Assembly (NCBI GenBank): GCA_044339595.1 | Contig: JBIIVF010000027.1 | Coordinates: forward strand, 1 to 21,867 | From: CAZTGZ01 sp044339595 | GTDB lineage: Bacteria; Bacteroidota; Bacteroidia; NS11-12g; UBA9320 | Length of the DNA stretch: 21,867 nt | Direction of reading: 5' to 3' | Part shown: positions 1-7,598 of the stretch, one piece after another | Position numbering within the stretch: the stretch's first letter is position 1 | Layout: each line of letters opens with the position of its first letter | The notes under the pieces: generated by a model | What the model saw: only the letters and a program-made list of their open reading frames with translations | Told to the model about the DNA's origin: nothing | The model's database searches: none | Position numbers and translations under genes: made by a program

Positions 1-1062
1 GTGGAAATTGGTTATGAGCGCATGTGCCGACTTAAACTGATATCCCGGAACAATCATAATGGAAGTAAACGCCGAAAGTGCATTCAATTGATGTTGTTCG
101 CAATAATTCGCAAGGTACCGCATCGCTTCGGAATAGGTTAATGTAGACGACATCGTATAGGGAATCGTTTTGTTGAGATGGGAGTGCCATTCTCCGGATT
201 TCTCCATCCAAACGGCCAACCAATAAAGACTTTCGAGGGTGCGCAAACTGGTGGTGCCCACTGCGGCAATGTGAACAGCATTTTGCAAGGTTTTGATGGT
301 TTCAACCGAGACTTCGAAATATTCGCTGTGCATGGGGTGATCCCAGACGTTTTCATGGACAACCGGTTGAAAAGTACCCGCTCCAACGTGAAGGGTCAAA
401 TAAGACAATTGGTGCCCTTTTTCTGAAAGTAAATTTAGTACATTGGATGTAAAATGGAGTCCGGCCGTGGGCGCTGCCACTGCTCCTTGTCGTTGGGCAT
501 AAACCGTTTGATACGATGCTTTGTCCGAATTTTCGGCCTCCCGATGTATATAAGGTGGAAGGGGGACTTTCCCCGCAACTTCTAAAATTTCAGAAAAGCA
601 TGCTCCGGAATCCCATCGAAGTAAAACCATCATGTTCTCTTTGTCGTGCCATTCCGCCAGTATTTGTGTACTCCCCGCCCATCCGGTCAGCGTTTGTCCG
701 AGCTTCCATTTTTTTGCATTCCCCACCATCGCCTTCCAAATGACGCGATCTCTCGATGCAAGATTTACTTCCATCCCTCCTTCAGGTTGAATGGGTTCAA
801 TGAGGAATATTTCAATTCTCGCCCCGCTTTCTTTGGTAAAAATAAGCCTGGCAGGAATTACTTTGGTCTCGTTAAAAACCAGGCAAGTGTTTTCGGAGAG
901 CAGATTGGGCAGCGACTGAAAATGATGATGTGAGATTTGACCGTTTTGATAACAAAGCAAACGGGATGCATCCCTTACTTCCAGCGGTTTTTGGGCGATG
1001 TTATTTTCAGGGAGGTGGTAGTCAAAACGACTTAAGGGCAGTTCGTGCAATGAATCAGTCAA
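1..1062 (-). CDS. queA: S-adenosylmethionine:tRNA ribosyltransferase-isomerase QueA, C-terminus cut by window edge
   Basis: QueA transfers and isomerises the ribosyl group of SAM onto 7-aminomethyl-7-deazaguanine in tRNA, forming epoxyqueuosine in the cytoplasm. Reading the minus strand gives one uninterrupted frame of 354 codons. It carries RDASRLL near residue 24, the NETKVIPARL stretch, VAAPTAGLHF near residue 195, HVGAGTFQPV, a HPMHSE stretch, and PGYQFK...ALITNFH just before the edge. Those last motifs sit shortly before the C-terminus in the family, so roughly 50 residues are missing off-window. The stretch between GTTSLR and PGY is longer than in E. coli QueA, as in many Bacteroidota homologues. 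No ATG is in frame near the N-terminus. I chose TTG at 1062, which lies 11 bases after the dprA stop; TTG at 1050 or ATT at 1065 are alternatives. It is the last visible gene of the plug-dprA-queA run. Function is confident; the start is not. Confidence 0.93.
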   Translation of the reverse strand, partial: MTDSLHELPLSRFDYHLPENNIAQKPLEVRDASRLLCYQNGQISHHHFQSLPNLLSENTCLVFNETKVIPARLIFTKESGARIEIFLIEPIQPEGGMEVNLASRDRVIWKAMVGNAKKWKLGQTLTGWAGSTQILAEWHDKENMMVLLRWDSGACFSEILEVAGKVPLPPYIHREAENSDKASYQTVYAQRQGAVAAPTAGLHFTSNVLNLLSEKGHQLSYLTLHVGAGTFQPVVHENVWDHPMHSEYFEVSVETIKTLQNAVHIAAVGTTSLRTLESLYWLAVWMEKSGEWHSHLNKTIPYTMSSTLTYSEAMRYLANYCEQHQLNALSAFTSIMIVPGYQFKSAHALITNFH

Positions 1063-1073
1063 AATGGTTTTGG

Positions 1074-2189
1074 TTAGCGTATAAGTTGATATACTTTTCC
1101 GGGCAAAGATAAAATCAGGTTTCTGAATTCTAGTTCGAGCAATACGAAAGCCAACCGGCTGCTCGATAAATTAACCGTTTGGAGCAGGGTATCAAGTTCA
1201 ATTCTACCCTTTTCACGAATCACTCCAAAAACTTCGAGATGATCCGGATGCAGGTCGATGGGCAACGTAAACTGTTTTTCCGGCGTTCTTTTCTTCAAAT
1301 CCCAATTCATCCACTTAGCCAAATCATCTGCGCATTCTATCATACTGGCTTGATGAGATTTTATGAGGTAATTGCAACCTTTTGAATATCCATCCTCGGT
1401 CCTTCCTGGCAATGCAGACACTTCCCGATCATAACTAATGGCTAGTTTCGCGGTAATCATCGAGCCACCTTTAATATCCGTTTCTACCACCACCAAAGCA
1501 TCAATCATTCCGGCAACAATCCGGTTTCGTTTGGGAAAATTCTCTCGGTCTGGAATTGTTCCTGAAAGATGTTCTGTAGCAATGGCGCCCCCACTTTTGA
1601 TCATTTGTTTAGCCACCCCTGTATGCACCGCAGGATAAACCCTGTCCAAACCATGGGCGACTACACCAATGGTGGGTATCTCATTTTTAAGGGATGCTTT
1701 ATGGGCTATAATATCAATACCGTAGGCCATTCCGCTGATGATGGTAACGTTATAAGGTTTGAGCTCTTCAACCAGCTTTTCAGTGAATTGCTTACCGTAT
1801 GTCGTATTTTTTCGTGTACCCACAATACCGATGGTACGATCTACATTAAAATCTATGTCACCCAGCGAAAACAACAAAACAGGGGCATCCGGTATGTCTT
1901 TAAGTCTATATGGATATTCTTGCTGGTAATAGGCTGCCACCTTGATTTGATGGTTGTCAATAAAATCCAATTCCGGTTCGATCGACTTAAAATCATTAAA
2001 AGCCAGGATATTTTCTACAGTGCCGGCACCAACTCCGGGGATTTTTAGCAACCGTTGTTTGGTCTGTTTAAAAACTTCACGGGCACTGCCGCAATAACCA
2101 ATCAGGTTTTTGGTGGTGTAATTACCCACCAATTGCACCCTAGTCAAAGCCATCAAAGCAAGGAGTTCGTCTGCTTCAATCCGATGCAT
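1074..2189 (-). CDS. dprA: DNA-processing protein DprA (Smf)
   Basis: DprA binds incoming single-stranded DNA during natural transformation and loads RecA. The 371-residue protein has the full family architecture. There is an N-terminal helical part with a helix-hairpin-helix (KIPGVGAGTVENI, residues 49-61). The Rossmann-like core follows, with GIVGTRKNTTYG (121-132), SGMAYGID (152-159), AHGLDRVYP (178-186), NFPKRNRIVAG (217-227), KGGSMITA (240-247) and ALPGR (259-263). A C-terminal winged-helix-like region begins near residue 312. It starts with ATG four bases after the stop of the plug-like gene, and an AGGAG sits almost on top of the start, unusually close for a Shine-Dalgarno site. Tight spacing with the upstream plug-like gene and downstream queA suggests one transcript. 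No other competence gene is visible in the window, so actual transformability cannot be judged. Confidence 0.96.
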   Translation of the reverse strand: MHRIEADELLALMALTRVQLVGNYTTKNLIGYCGSAREVFKQTKQRLLKIPGVGAGTVENILAFNDFKSIEPELDFIDNHQIKVAAYYQQEYPYRLKDIPDAPVLLFSLGDIDFNVDRTIGIVGTRKNTTYGKQFTEKLVEELKPYNVTIISGMAYGIDIIAHKASLKNEIPTIGVVAHGLDRVYPAVHTGVAKQMIKSGGAIATEHLSGTIPDRENFPKRNRIVAGMIDALVVVETDIKGGSMITAKLAISYDREVSALPGRTEDGYSKGCNYLIKSHQASMIECADDLAKWMNWDLKKRTPEKQFTLPIDLHPDHLEVFGVIREKGRIELDTLLQTVNLSSSRLAFVLLELEFRNLILSLPGKVYQLIR

Positions 2190-2193
2190 GCTC

Positions 2194-3477
2194 CTATTTT
2201 TGAACGCCTAAATTTCCGCTATTAAGTAAATGATAACCAATCAACTCATCATAGCCATAGAATGGATTTTTGTGATAGAGTAAAATGTGATAGTCATTTT
2301 CAGTTTCGAAATGATTGCCTTCGGTAAAAGTTTTATCAATCTTTTTCTCTGCCTCATTCCAAACTACATAGTGATAATTGTAATAACTCTGTTTCAGCTT
2401 TGCCATCCGGTAGTAGCCTTTGTATTGGGGCAAATAATCGAGTCTGTATTTTTCCTGAATTCTCCAGTCTGTGAGTTCACCGTAGAGATATACTTTGCCT
2501 ACGTTCATTTCATTCGGGCTGCGCAAATAGAAGTGGACCATGGCATAATCGGCATCTTCGGCAATTTTACTACCATCCTTGTTGGCGATGACTCTTTTCC
2601 CATTATAATCAATGTTATAAGAATAATTGAGATGTGCACGTATATCTTCAGGTCTCAGCACCACATTGGTGAGTGAATCAAAATACTTTTCAGCCACATT
2701 GTTACTAAAAAAACGAAGCGATCGAATGTCAAAAAAACGAAATTCATGGCCGGCATCCATCAGATTTTTATCTTCGTAATTAAAGATGAGTTCGTTGTTA
2801 TTTACGAAGAGAGGCTTGAGACTGTAAATGGCGTTGTTCCAGTCATTGTTTTGCATGATTACTGCCTTAACATCCAAAAACGGATTGGGAATTTCGTATT
2901 CCTTGTAGTCAGCAGTGAAATCAATCTCATGTTTTGAAAAACGAAATTCAGGATTGGTGGCCGCCGTTACCGTACCACTAAATCTCACTTTGTTGTCGAG
3001 CACCATAAAACGCCGCGTAATGATCAAATCTTCTTCATCAAAATTTCTAAAAACTTTCAATAAGAAGTTTCCACTCCGGGTGATTTGCATATCGGCAGTC
3101 GGGAAACTGGTTTTATAGTGAACGTACTTTTGAAAGGTGTTGGTTGAGTAAGAAAACTGATTGATGCTCTCTACCTGATTTCCGCTTATATATTCTGTAG
3201 CCAGCATTTGGCTTGGTTTCCAGGATGCATCGCAATGAACCACACTGAATTGATAGAAATCATTGGTGTTTTTAAGTTCATCGAAGGTAAGGGTCAGAAT
3301 TTCTGAACTATTTAAACCAATCACCGGCATGGGATTGTAAATCTGATCACTTTTGCTCAATAGAACCGTTTCAATTTTGGACTCATATATGAAGTTATCA
3401 TAGCGCAATTCCTTTGCAAGGGCCTGAGCATTATGGGTTAAGAACAAATAAAAGAATGCAGATAAAATGAGTTTCAT
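2194..3477 (-). CDS. T9SS plug-family protein (DUF5103)
   Basis: This 427-residue protein is recognised as the DUF5103 family. Its characterised member is the Plug protein, which closes the periplasmic mouth of the SprA translocon in the type IX secretion system. Visible features are a signal peptide (MKLILSAFFYLFLTHNAQA), family-typical stretches such as YESKIETVLLS, the HCDASW block, the GNFLLKVF block and NPFLDVKAVI, and a C-terminal region with GKVYLYGELTDW and GYYRM. The reading frame is open further upstream to 3576, but that extension would overlap the permease and lacks a signal sequence. The ATG at 3477 puts the signal peptide at the N-terminus and is preceded by a promoter box at 3522-3529. 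It sits four bases upstream of dprA. Family assignment is confident; whether this copy is the working SprA plug is inferred. Confidence 0.88.
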   Translation of the reverse strand: MKLILSAFFYLFLTHNAQALAKELRYDNFIYESKIETVLLSKSDQIYNPMPVIGLNSSEILTLTFDELKNTNDFYQFSVVHCDASWKPSQMLATEYISGNQVESINQFSYSTNTFQKYVHYKTSFPTADMQITRSGNFLLKVFRNFDEEDLIITRRFMVLDNKVRFSGTVTAATNPEFRFSKHEIDFTADYKEYEIPNPFLDVKAVIMQNNDWNNAIYSLKPLFVNNNELIFNYEDKNLMDAGHEFRFFDIRSLRFFSNNVAEKYFDSLTNVVLRPEDIRAHLNYSYNIDYNGKRVIANKDGSKIAEDADYAMVHFYLRSPNEMNVGKVYLYGELTDWRIQEKYRLDYLPQYKGYYRMAKLKQSYYNYHYVVWNEAEKKIDKTFTEGNHFETENDYHILLYHKNPFYGYDELIGYHLLNSGNLGVQK

Positions 3478-3521
3478 ATGGATGGAATAACGCCGACTTG
3501 CAGGTTTCTGATGCATTAAAG

Positions 3522-3529
3522 CAAAGATA
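3522..3529 (-). promoter_or_regulatory. Putative Bacteroidota -7 box for the plug-dprA-queA run
   Basis: The minus strand reads TATCTTTG, an exact match to the TAnnTTTG element of Bacteroidota housekeeping promoters. It lies 44 bases before the plug-gene ATG. No well-placed -33 TTG is seen, so it is a candidate only. Confidence 0.45.
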
Positions 3530-3556
3530 ATACCACCAAATTCAAAAAGAAACCGA

Positions 3557-4351
3557 CTATTCATAACGCAATGCATCTACCGGTTTAATACTGATGGCTC
3601 TTCTGGCAGGCAAAATTCCGGCGAGGGCGCCTGACACTACCAAAATAAACAAAGAGGTTACCGCGACATTGATAGAAACCTCCGGGTTTTTGAAAAAATT
3701 ACCGGCAATACCCAATTTATTTAACCCTTCGAGTAACCAAATTCCGGAAACCATTCCTAAATAACCCGAAATCAAGGTCAGTGCAATAGATTCAAGAACA
3801 ATTTGTGTCATGATAGCCCATGGACTTGCTCCGATAGCCCTTCGGATTCCAATTTCTCTGGTTCGTTCCTTCACCGTTATGAGCATAATATTACTAACTC
3901 CGATGACCCCGGCAAATAGGGTCATCAACCCAACAAACCATGAGACCAGTCTGACCGCTGTGAAAGTATTTTCCATACTCGCAAATCGCTCTTCCACATT
4001 AAAACTTCCAAAAGCCCTGTCATCTTCCGGAGCTACTCTATATTTTCGGTTCAATGCTTTCCGCATATCGGCTTCAACCTGTGATCCTTTAACACCGGGC
4101 TTGCAGGTGATGGCAAACCATCCAATGGATTTGCCTTTGTTAAATGCCTTTTGAAAGGTTGTAAAAGGTATATAAATGGTCTGTTCATCCCTCTCGGCCT
4201 CACTCCCGCTTTTCTTCGTATGAAATCTCCCTACTATTTGAAAATAGACCCCATTGATTTGGATGTATTCCTGTAACGGATTTTTATCGCCAATCAACAC
4301 TTCGGCGACCCTCTTGCCAACAACAGCAACATTTCTATTACTGCTAATTTC
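3557..4351 (-). pseudogene. C-terminal part of a broken MacB/FtsX-type ABC permease
   Basis: This is the part of the permease after the TAG at 4352-4354, in the same reading frame as the upstream part. It begins with EISSNRNVAVGKRVAEV and carries the end of the periplasmic MacB-like domain (INGVYFQIVGRF). Then comes the FtsX-type membrane domain with three hydrophobic segments, a conserved cytoplasmic loop (VKERTREIGIRRAIGA) and the typical end SIKPVDALRYE. Such permeases work with a separate ATPase to move substrates or drive mechanotransmission across the envelope. No ATPase gene is adjacent here. The GTG at 4300 could in principle start a separate 247-residue protein, but it would lack the first membrane helix the family needs. 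The RNVAVGKRV stretch also looks one residue short of the usual VAV-(I/V)-G form. It ends 79 bases before the plug-gene start. Confidence 0.75.
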
Positions 4352-4819
4352 CTATTTATAAATAAAACGACCGGTATCGATAAATACCTGATTCACCGAC
4401 ATAATTTCAGGGTAGTCTCCGGTAACCGAAAATGCGCCGGTTTTGTCTTTATAAACCACATTATTACCGCCCATAAAGCCACCTAGCTGGTTTCGGGGGG
4501 CAAGTATGTCGATTCCGGGCACTTCTCTCTTTAGATAAGGGATATCATCATTTTCGAATTGCATGGGTCGAACCTTTGGTAATCCTTGATAAGCGATAGA
4601 CGTAGATTGGCCCCAAAAGAAAACGCTATTGGTTGCAAATCCGGCAAACATGCTTCGAACACCATTTTCAAGCCCCTTACCTGACCCTAAAACAACCATC
4701 AACATAAAGACACCCCACCCCACACCAAATGCAGTAAGAGCCGTTCGCAGCGGATTCTTTAAAAGGGTATGATAAATTTCGTTTAAGCGGTCCAAATCAG
4801 TTGCAAGTAATAAAATCAA
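4352..4819 (-). pseudogene. N-terminal part of a broken MacB/FtsX-type ABC permease, ending at an in-frame TAG
   Basis: This part holds the family N-terminus: DLDRLNEIYHTLLKNPLRT, then the first transmembrane helix (TAFGVGWGVFMLMVVLGSG), KGLENGV and the start of the MacB-type periplasmic domain, ending at DTGRFIYK followed by TAG. The frame then continues without shift into the C-terminal part, so one stop codon splits the gene. No in-frame ATG lies upstream of DLDR. The available starts are TTG at 4834, 4819 or 4795; I drew the boundary at 4819. Two ATGs just upstream (4829 and 4824) are in other frames and stop within eleven codons, so the original start may also be lost. The frame stays open to 4891 but there it runs into the terminator of the act operon. 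Likely a decayed gene; a sequencing error is possible. Confidence 0.72.
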
Positions 4820-4889
4820 ACCATACCATCCCAAAGAAGCTCGACCAAACGAAGAATAATACGTTAAACTTTTGAAAAAGGAGCAGGGC

Positions 4890-4923
4890 AAAAAAAAGCC
4901 ATCCGCATTGGATGGCTTTTTTT
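4890..4923 (-). terminator. Rho-independent terminator of the act operon
   Basis: GCCATCC (4898-4904) and GGATGGC (4910-4916) form a perfect 7-bp stem with a 5-base loop. Eight A's flank one side and seven T's the other, so it can work on both strands. It starts 16 bases past the actF stop, so it should end the act transcript and separate it from the broken permease. Confidence 0.88.
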
Positions 4924-4939
4924 GAATATGATAAGGGAA

Positions 4940-6319
4940 TTAAACCCCAACGTCGTGATTGGCTGATTCTAACAAGAAAGGGTGATTCTTGGCAATCAAA
5001 TTGGCTTTACTCAAGCCTTGCAATACAACGTAGATGAACAATCCTGCAAAGGCAATAGTCATCCCAATTTCAAGCAAACCAAATCCACTTTTATCGCCCA
5101 AAGTTCCAGGCATTACCATCAGATACATGTCTAACCAATGACCCAACAAGATTATGGATCCGGCCACAAGCAAAACCTTTGGATTTCTTTTAGCATTACG
5201 CATCATTAAGATGAGGAATGGCAATGCAAAATTCATAACCACGTTGGTCAAGAACAATGGTTTGAATTGTTCTGTGAGGCGAGCATCGTAGTAAACAACC
5301 TCTTCAGGTAGATTCGCATACCAAATCAAAAGGAATTGAGCCAACCATATGTAAGCCCAAAAAATACTGAAGGCAAACATGAATTTTCCTAAATCGTGGA
5401 TGACTTCGTCTGATACGATTTCGAGATATCCTTTGGATTTCAAATACAAGGTAAAGAACATCAAAACAGTTAATCCTGTTACGAATGCTATGGCAAAATT
5501 GTAAACGCTAAAAATAGTGCTAAACCAATGTGCATCTATACTCATCATAATCATCCAGCTCAGGATACTGAAACTAAAAGCAAAGATGACCAAAAAGGCT
5601 GCTGAAAGGCGGATAGATTTTAAGTATTGGATCATTCCACCTTCGTTATCTTCTTTCAAAGAGGCTCTTCTCAACAGCGTGCGGAATAAAATCCAAAGAC
5701 CAATAATAATGATCACTCCAAAGGTGAAGAAATTGTTATTCAGGAACCAGGTTTTTCCTGCAAGTATGGCATCATATCCATCCTGACCTTCTTTTAAACC
5801 TTGGCTGAGGTATTGATACCAGTGATAAATTTCTCCTTTACCAAAAAGCACAACCGCTCCTATGGTAATAAACGCAACCGGCAAATAGCCAGAAACTGCT
5901 TCCGCAACTCTTTTGAGTAAGGTACTCCAACCTGAATTGGCAGCATAATTTACTGCGATAAAGAACAATGCTCCGACCGAGAAAAGCATAAAATAATAGC
6001 TATTCATCACAAAATTTGCCCAAACACGGGTTACCCATGACTTTTCGTGATGATGAGCTCCACCACCCGCATGTGCATCTTTGGCATGTGCATCTTCGGC
6101 TGGAGCAGCAGCGGCATGACCACCATCGTGCGCAGCAGGAGCTTCAGCATGTGATGCATGAGCATCCTTAGCGGTGTGATCCCAATTGCTCTTCACATTC
6201 ATAGCGCCGATAGCAGCCAGAATGAGACCTACAATAAATACAACCGTAACGATAATACGGCTTTTGGTGGTGAATTCGAACTTCTCGTCGCGAATCTCAG
6301 TTATATAGTGGTGGCCCAT
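4940..6319 (-). CDS. actF: Alternative complex III subunit ActF (quinol:cytochrome c oxidoreductase, membrane subunit)
   Basis: ActF is the second ten-helix, NrfD-like membrane subunit of ACIII, which oxidises menaquinol and passes electrons to cytochrome c or an oxidase. The 459-residue protein has a first helix at about residues 22-40. A long histidine/alanine-rich low-complexity loop follows (about 48-91, ten histidines), and then about nine further hydrophobic segments. Its identity rests on this topology and its place as last gene of the actABCDEF order. The ATG is 15 bases after the actE stop and a strong terminator follows 16 bases past its own stop. Within the loop, a tandem 15-base duplication encodes DAHA(K) twice. 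In characterised ACIII the main quinol site is assigned to ActC, so ActF here is probably structural or involved in proton movement; that part is inference. Confidence 0.92.
   Translation of the reverse strand: MGHHYITEIRDEKFEFTTKSRIIVTVVFIVGLILAAIGAMNVKSNWDHTAKDAHASHAEAPAAHDGGHAAAAPAEDAHAKDAHAGGGAHHHEKSWVTRVWANFVMNSYYFMLFSVGALFFIAVNYAANSGWSTLLKRVAEAVSGYLPVAFITIGAVVLFGKGEIYHWYQYLSQGLKEGQDGYDAILAGKTWFLNNNFFTFGVIIIIGLWILFRTLLRRASLKEDNEGGMIQYLKSIRLSAAFLVIFAFSFSILSWMIMMSIDAHWFSTIFSVYNFAIAFVTGLTVLMFFTLYLKSKGYLEIVSDEVIHDLGKFMFAFSIFWAYIWLAQFLLIWYANLPEEVVYYDARLTEQFKPLFLTNVVMNFALPFLILMMRNAKRNPKVLLVAGSIILLGHWLDMYLMVMPGTLGDKSGFGLLEIGMTIAFAGLFIYVVLQGLSKANLIAKNHPFLLESANHDVGV
6069..6098. repeat. Tandem 15-bp duplication inside actF
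   Basis: Two consecutive 15-base units, GCATGTGCATCTTTG and GCATGTGCATCTTCG, differ at one position. On the coding strand they give E/K-DAHA repeats in the histidine-rich loop of ActF. This suggests the loop has grown by in-frame duplication. Confidence 0.8.
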
Positions 6320-6334
6320 TTAATGAACTGTTAA

Positions 6335-7018
6335 TTAGTTGTGGTTATTGTTATTCACAGGAGTGGCGGGAACATTAGCGGTAGCTGACGGTGCCGCTTC
6401 TGTCGCAATATTGGTTGCGGCATCCGGAGCATAGACAAATTTGCTTCCCAAACTCAATTGTTTTACATAGCTGATCACTTTCCATCTTTCATCCGGAGAA
6501 AGAACTGAAGCATGAGAGCCCATTAATCCTTTACCATATGTTATGGTATGGTAGATTTTTCCTTCAGGCAAGGTCTGAATATATTCACTTTGATAGTTCG
6601 CCCATGGTGGAGGTGGGAATTTTCCGCCTGCTATAACAGGACCATCGTTGGCACCTTTTTTACCATGACAATTCCAGCAATACGTCAAATACAATGCTTC
6701 TCCTTCAGCAATATTGGATTTGGTAGCCGGAACCCGATTCATATAACCTGAAGAAGCTTCATATCCCTCTGCTGTATTGGCAAATGGATAAATATAGGAC
6801 ATTTGCCCTCTTGCCACGGTGCCGGCAACCGGCATTCTCATGGTCATTCCATGTGGATTTAATTCCTTCTTTCCTAATTGAGAGAATGGCTCATACCCTT
6901 TGGACACATACATATCAGGAGCGTACTCAATACCGGGATTTTCTCCACCGCTTGTACAAGACATTACACTGACTGCAATGAAACCCAACCCGAAAATCTT
7001 ATTTATTAAATGCTTCAT
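6335..7018 (-). CDS. actE: Alternative complex III subunit ActE, monoheme cytochrome c lipoprotein
   Basis: ActE is the periplasmic monoheme cytochrome of ACIII. The 227-residue protein starts with a lipoprotein signal peptide with lipobox VMSC (Cys21), so it should be anchored by a lipid. One haem-binding CWNCH motif lies at residues 114-118, inside EGEALYLTYCWNCHGKKG. A later MGSHASVL segment contains a methionine that could be the distal haem ligand. The end is a short low-complexity Ala/Pro/Asn tail (ANVPATPVNNNNHN). It lies 12 bases after actD and 15 bases before actF in the act operon. The order and size match other Bacteroidota ACIII operons. Its likely role is handing electrons from the haem/iron-sulfur part of the complex to the acceptor. 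Confidence 0.93.
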   Translation of the reverse strand: MKHLINKIFGLGFIAVSVMSCTSGGENPGIEYAPDMYVSKGYEPFSQLGKKELNPHGMTMRMPVAGTVARGQMSYIYPFANTAEGYEASSGYMNRVPATKSNIAEGEALYLTYCWNCHGKKGANDGPVIAGGKFPPPPWANYQSEYIQTLPEGKIYHTITYGKGLMGSHASVLSPDERWKVISYVKQLSLGSKFVYAPDAATNIATEAAPSATANVPATPVNNNNHN

Positions 7019-7030
7019 CTTCTTCGTATC

Positions 7031-7579
7031 TTAATGTTGATGGGCTGCTTGTTCACCCTGACGCTCACGTATTTCGATGGCTCCGGTACTTTTCATCATT
7101 GAAATTACTTCCTCTTTATTACCGTGTAGAAGGTCACTTTCAACGGTCAACAGCAATAAATCATTGGTTTGTCTTCTGTCTAAAACATCCTCTTTTATTC
7201 CGTGTAGCATTTTACTTCTATAGAAGAATAAAATACCCATTCCAAAAGCTGTAAATAATACGGTCAACTCAAAGGTCACAGGTACCATACTTGGAAGCAT
7301 AAGAAAATTATCCGGCTTACCACCAATATTCATCGGCCAATCAAATACTTGCATATAAAATTGCAAGACCAAACCGGACAAAAAGCCCAAAGATCCGCAG
7401 AGAAAGGCACCTACCGTGAGGTTCGACCTTTTAATGCCCATGGCTTTATCCAGGTTATGTACCGGAAAAGGCGTGTAACAGTCAAATATTTCGACATTGT
7501 TTTTCTTGAGTTTACTCACGCCGTCGATCAATTGATCGGCATCGTCATATACTCCAATAATCAGGTTTTTGTCTAACAT
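7031..7579 (-). CDS. actD: Alternative complex III subunit ActD (DUF3341)
   Basis: ActD is a small accessory membrane subunit of ACIII with no cofactor. The 182-residue protein has a soluble N-terminal domain containing the DUF3341 signature (DCYTPFPVHNLDKAMG, residues ~34-49). Two hydrophobic hairpin helices follow (about 57-80 and 100-121) with the short FDWPMNIGGKP loop between them, then a charged C-terminal cytoplasmic-type tail. It lies 19 bases after actC and 12 bases before actE, consistent with co-transcription. The family and the gene order agree, so the call is firm. The exact job of the soluble domain in the complex is not evident from sequence. Confidence 0.93.
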   Translation of the reverse strand: MLDKNLIIGVYDDADQLIDGVSKLKKNNVEIFDCYTPFPVHNLDKAMGIKRSNLTVGAFLCGSLGFLSGLVLQFYMQVFDWPMNIGGKPDNFLMLPSMVPVTFELTVLFTAFGMGILFFYRSKMLHGIKEDVLDRRQTNDLLLLTVESDLLHGNKEEVISMMKSTGAIEIRERQGEQAAHQH

Positions 7580-7598
7580 CTCTATTCAACTAAATTGG

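Noticed and set aside
1569..2048. Plus-strand open frame of 159 codons opposite dprA
   Set aside because: It lies wholly antisense to a gene with full family motifs, has no recognisable domain and no promoter; it is a coding shadow.
3478..3576. N-terminal extension of the plug-like protein to 3576
   Set aside because: It overlaps the permease end and would bury the signal peptide 33 residues inside the protein.
4352..4354. Reassignment of TAG to an amino acid (for example pyrrolysine) in the permease
   Set aside because: TAG is used as an ordinary stop by the plug-like gene (2194) and phoH (13141) in the same window, and the permease shows other defects.
4796..4890. Promoter for the broken permease
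   Set aside because: TTCGTTTG and a TATGGTTTG are each one change from the -7 consensus, but none matches exactly and the gene looks dead.
4820..4891. Permease start at TTG 4891
   Set aside because: That codon sits in the terminator of the act operon and the extra residues do not resemble the family.
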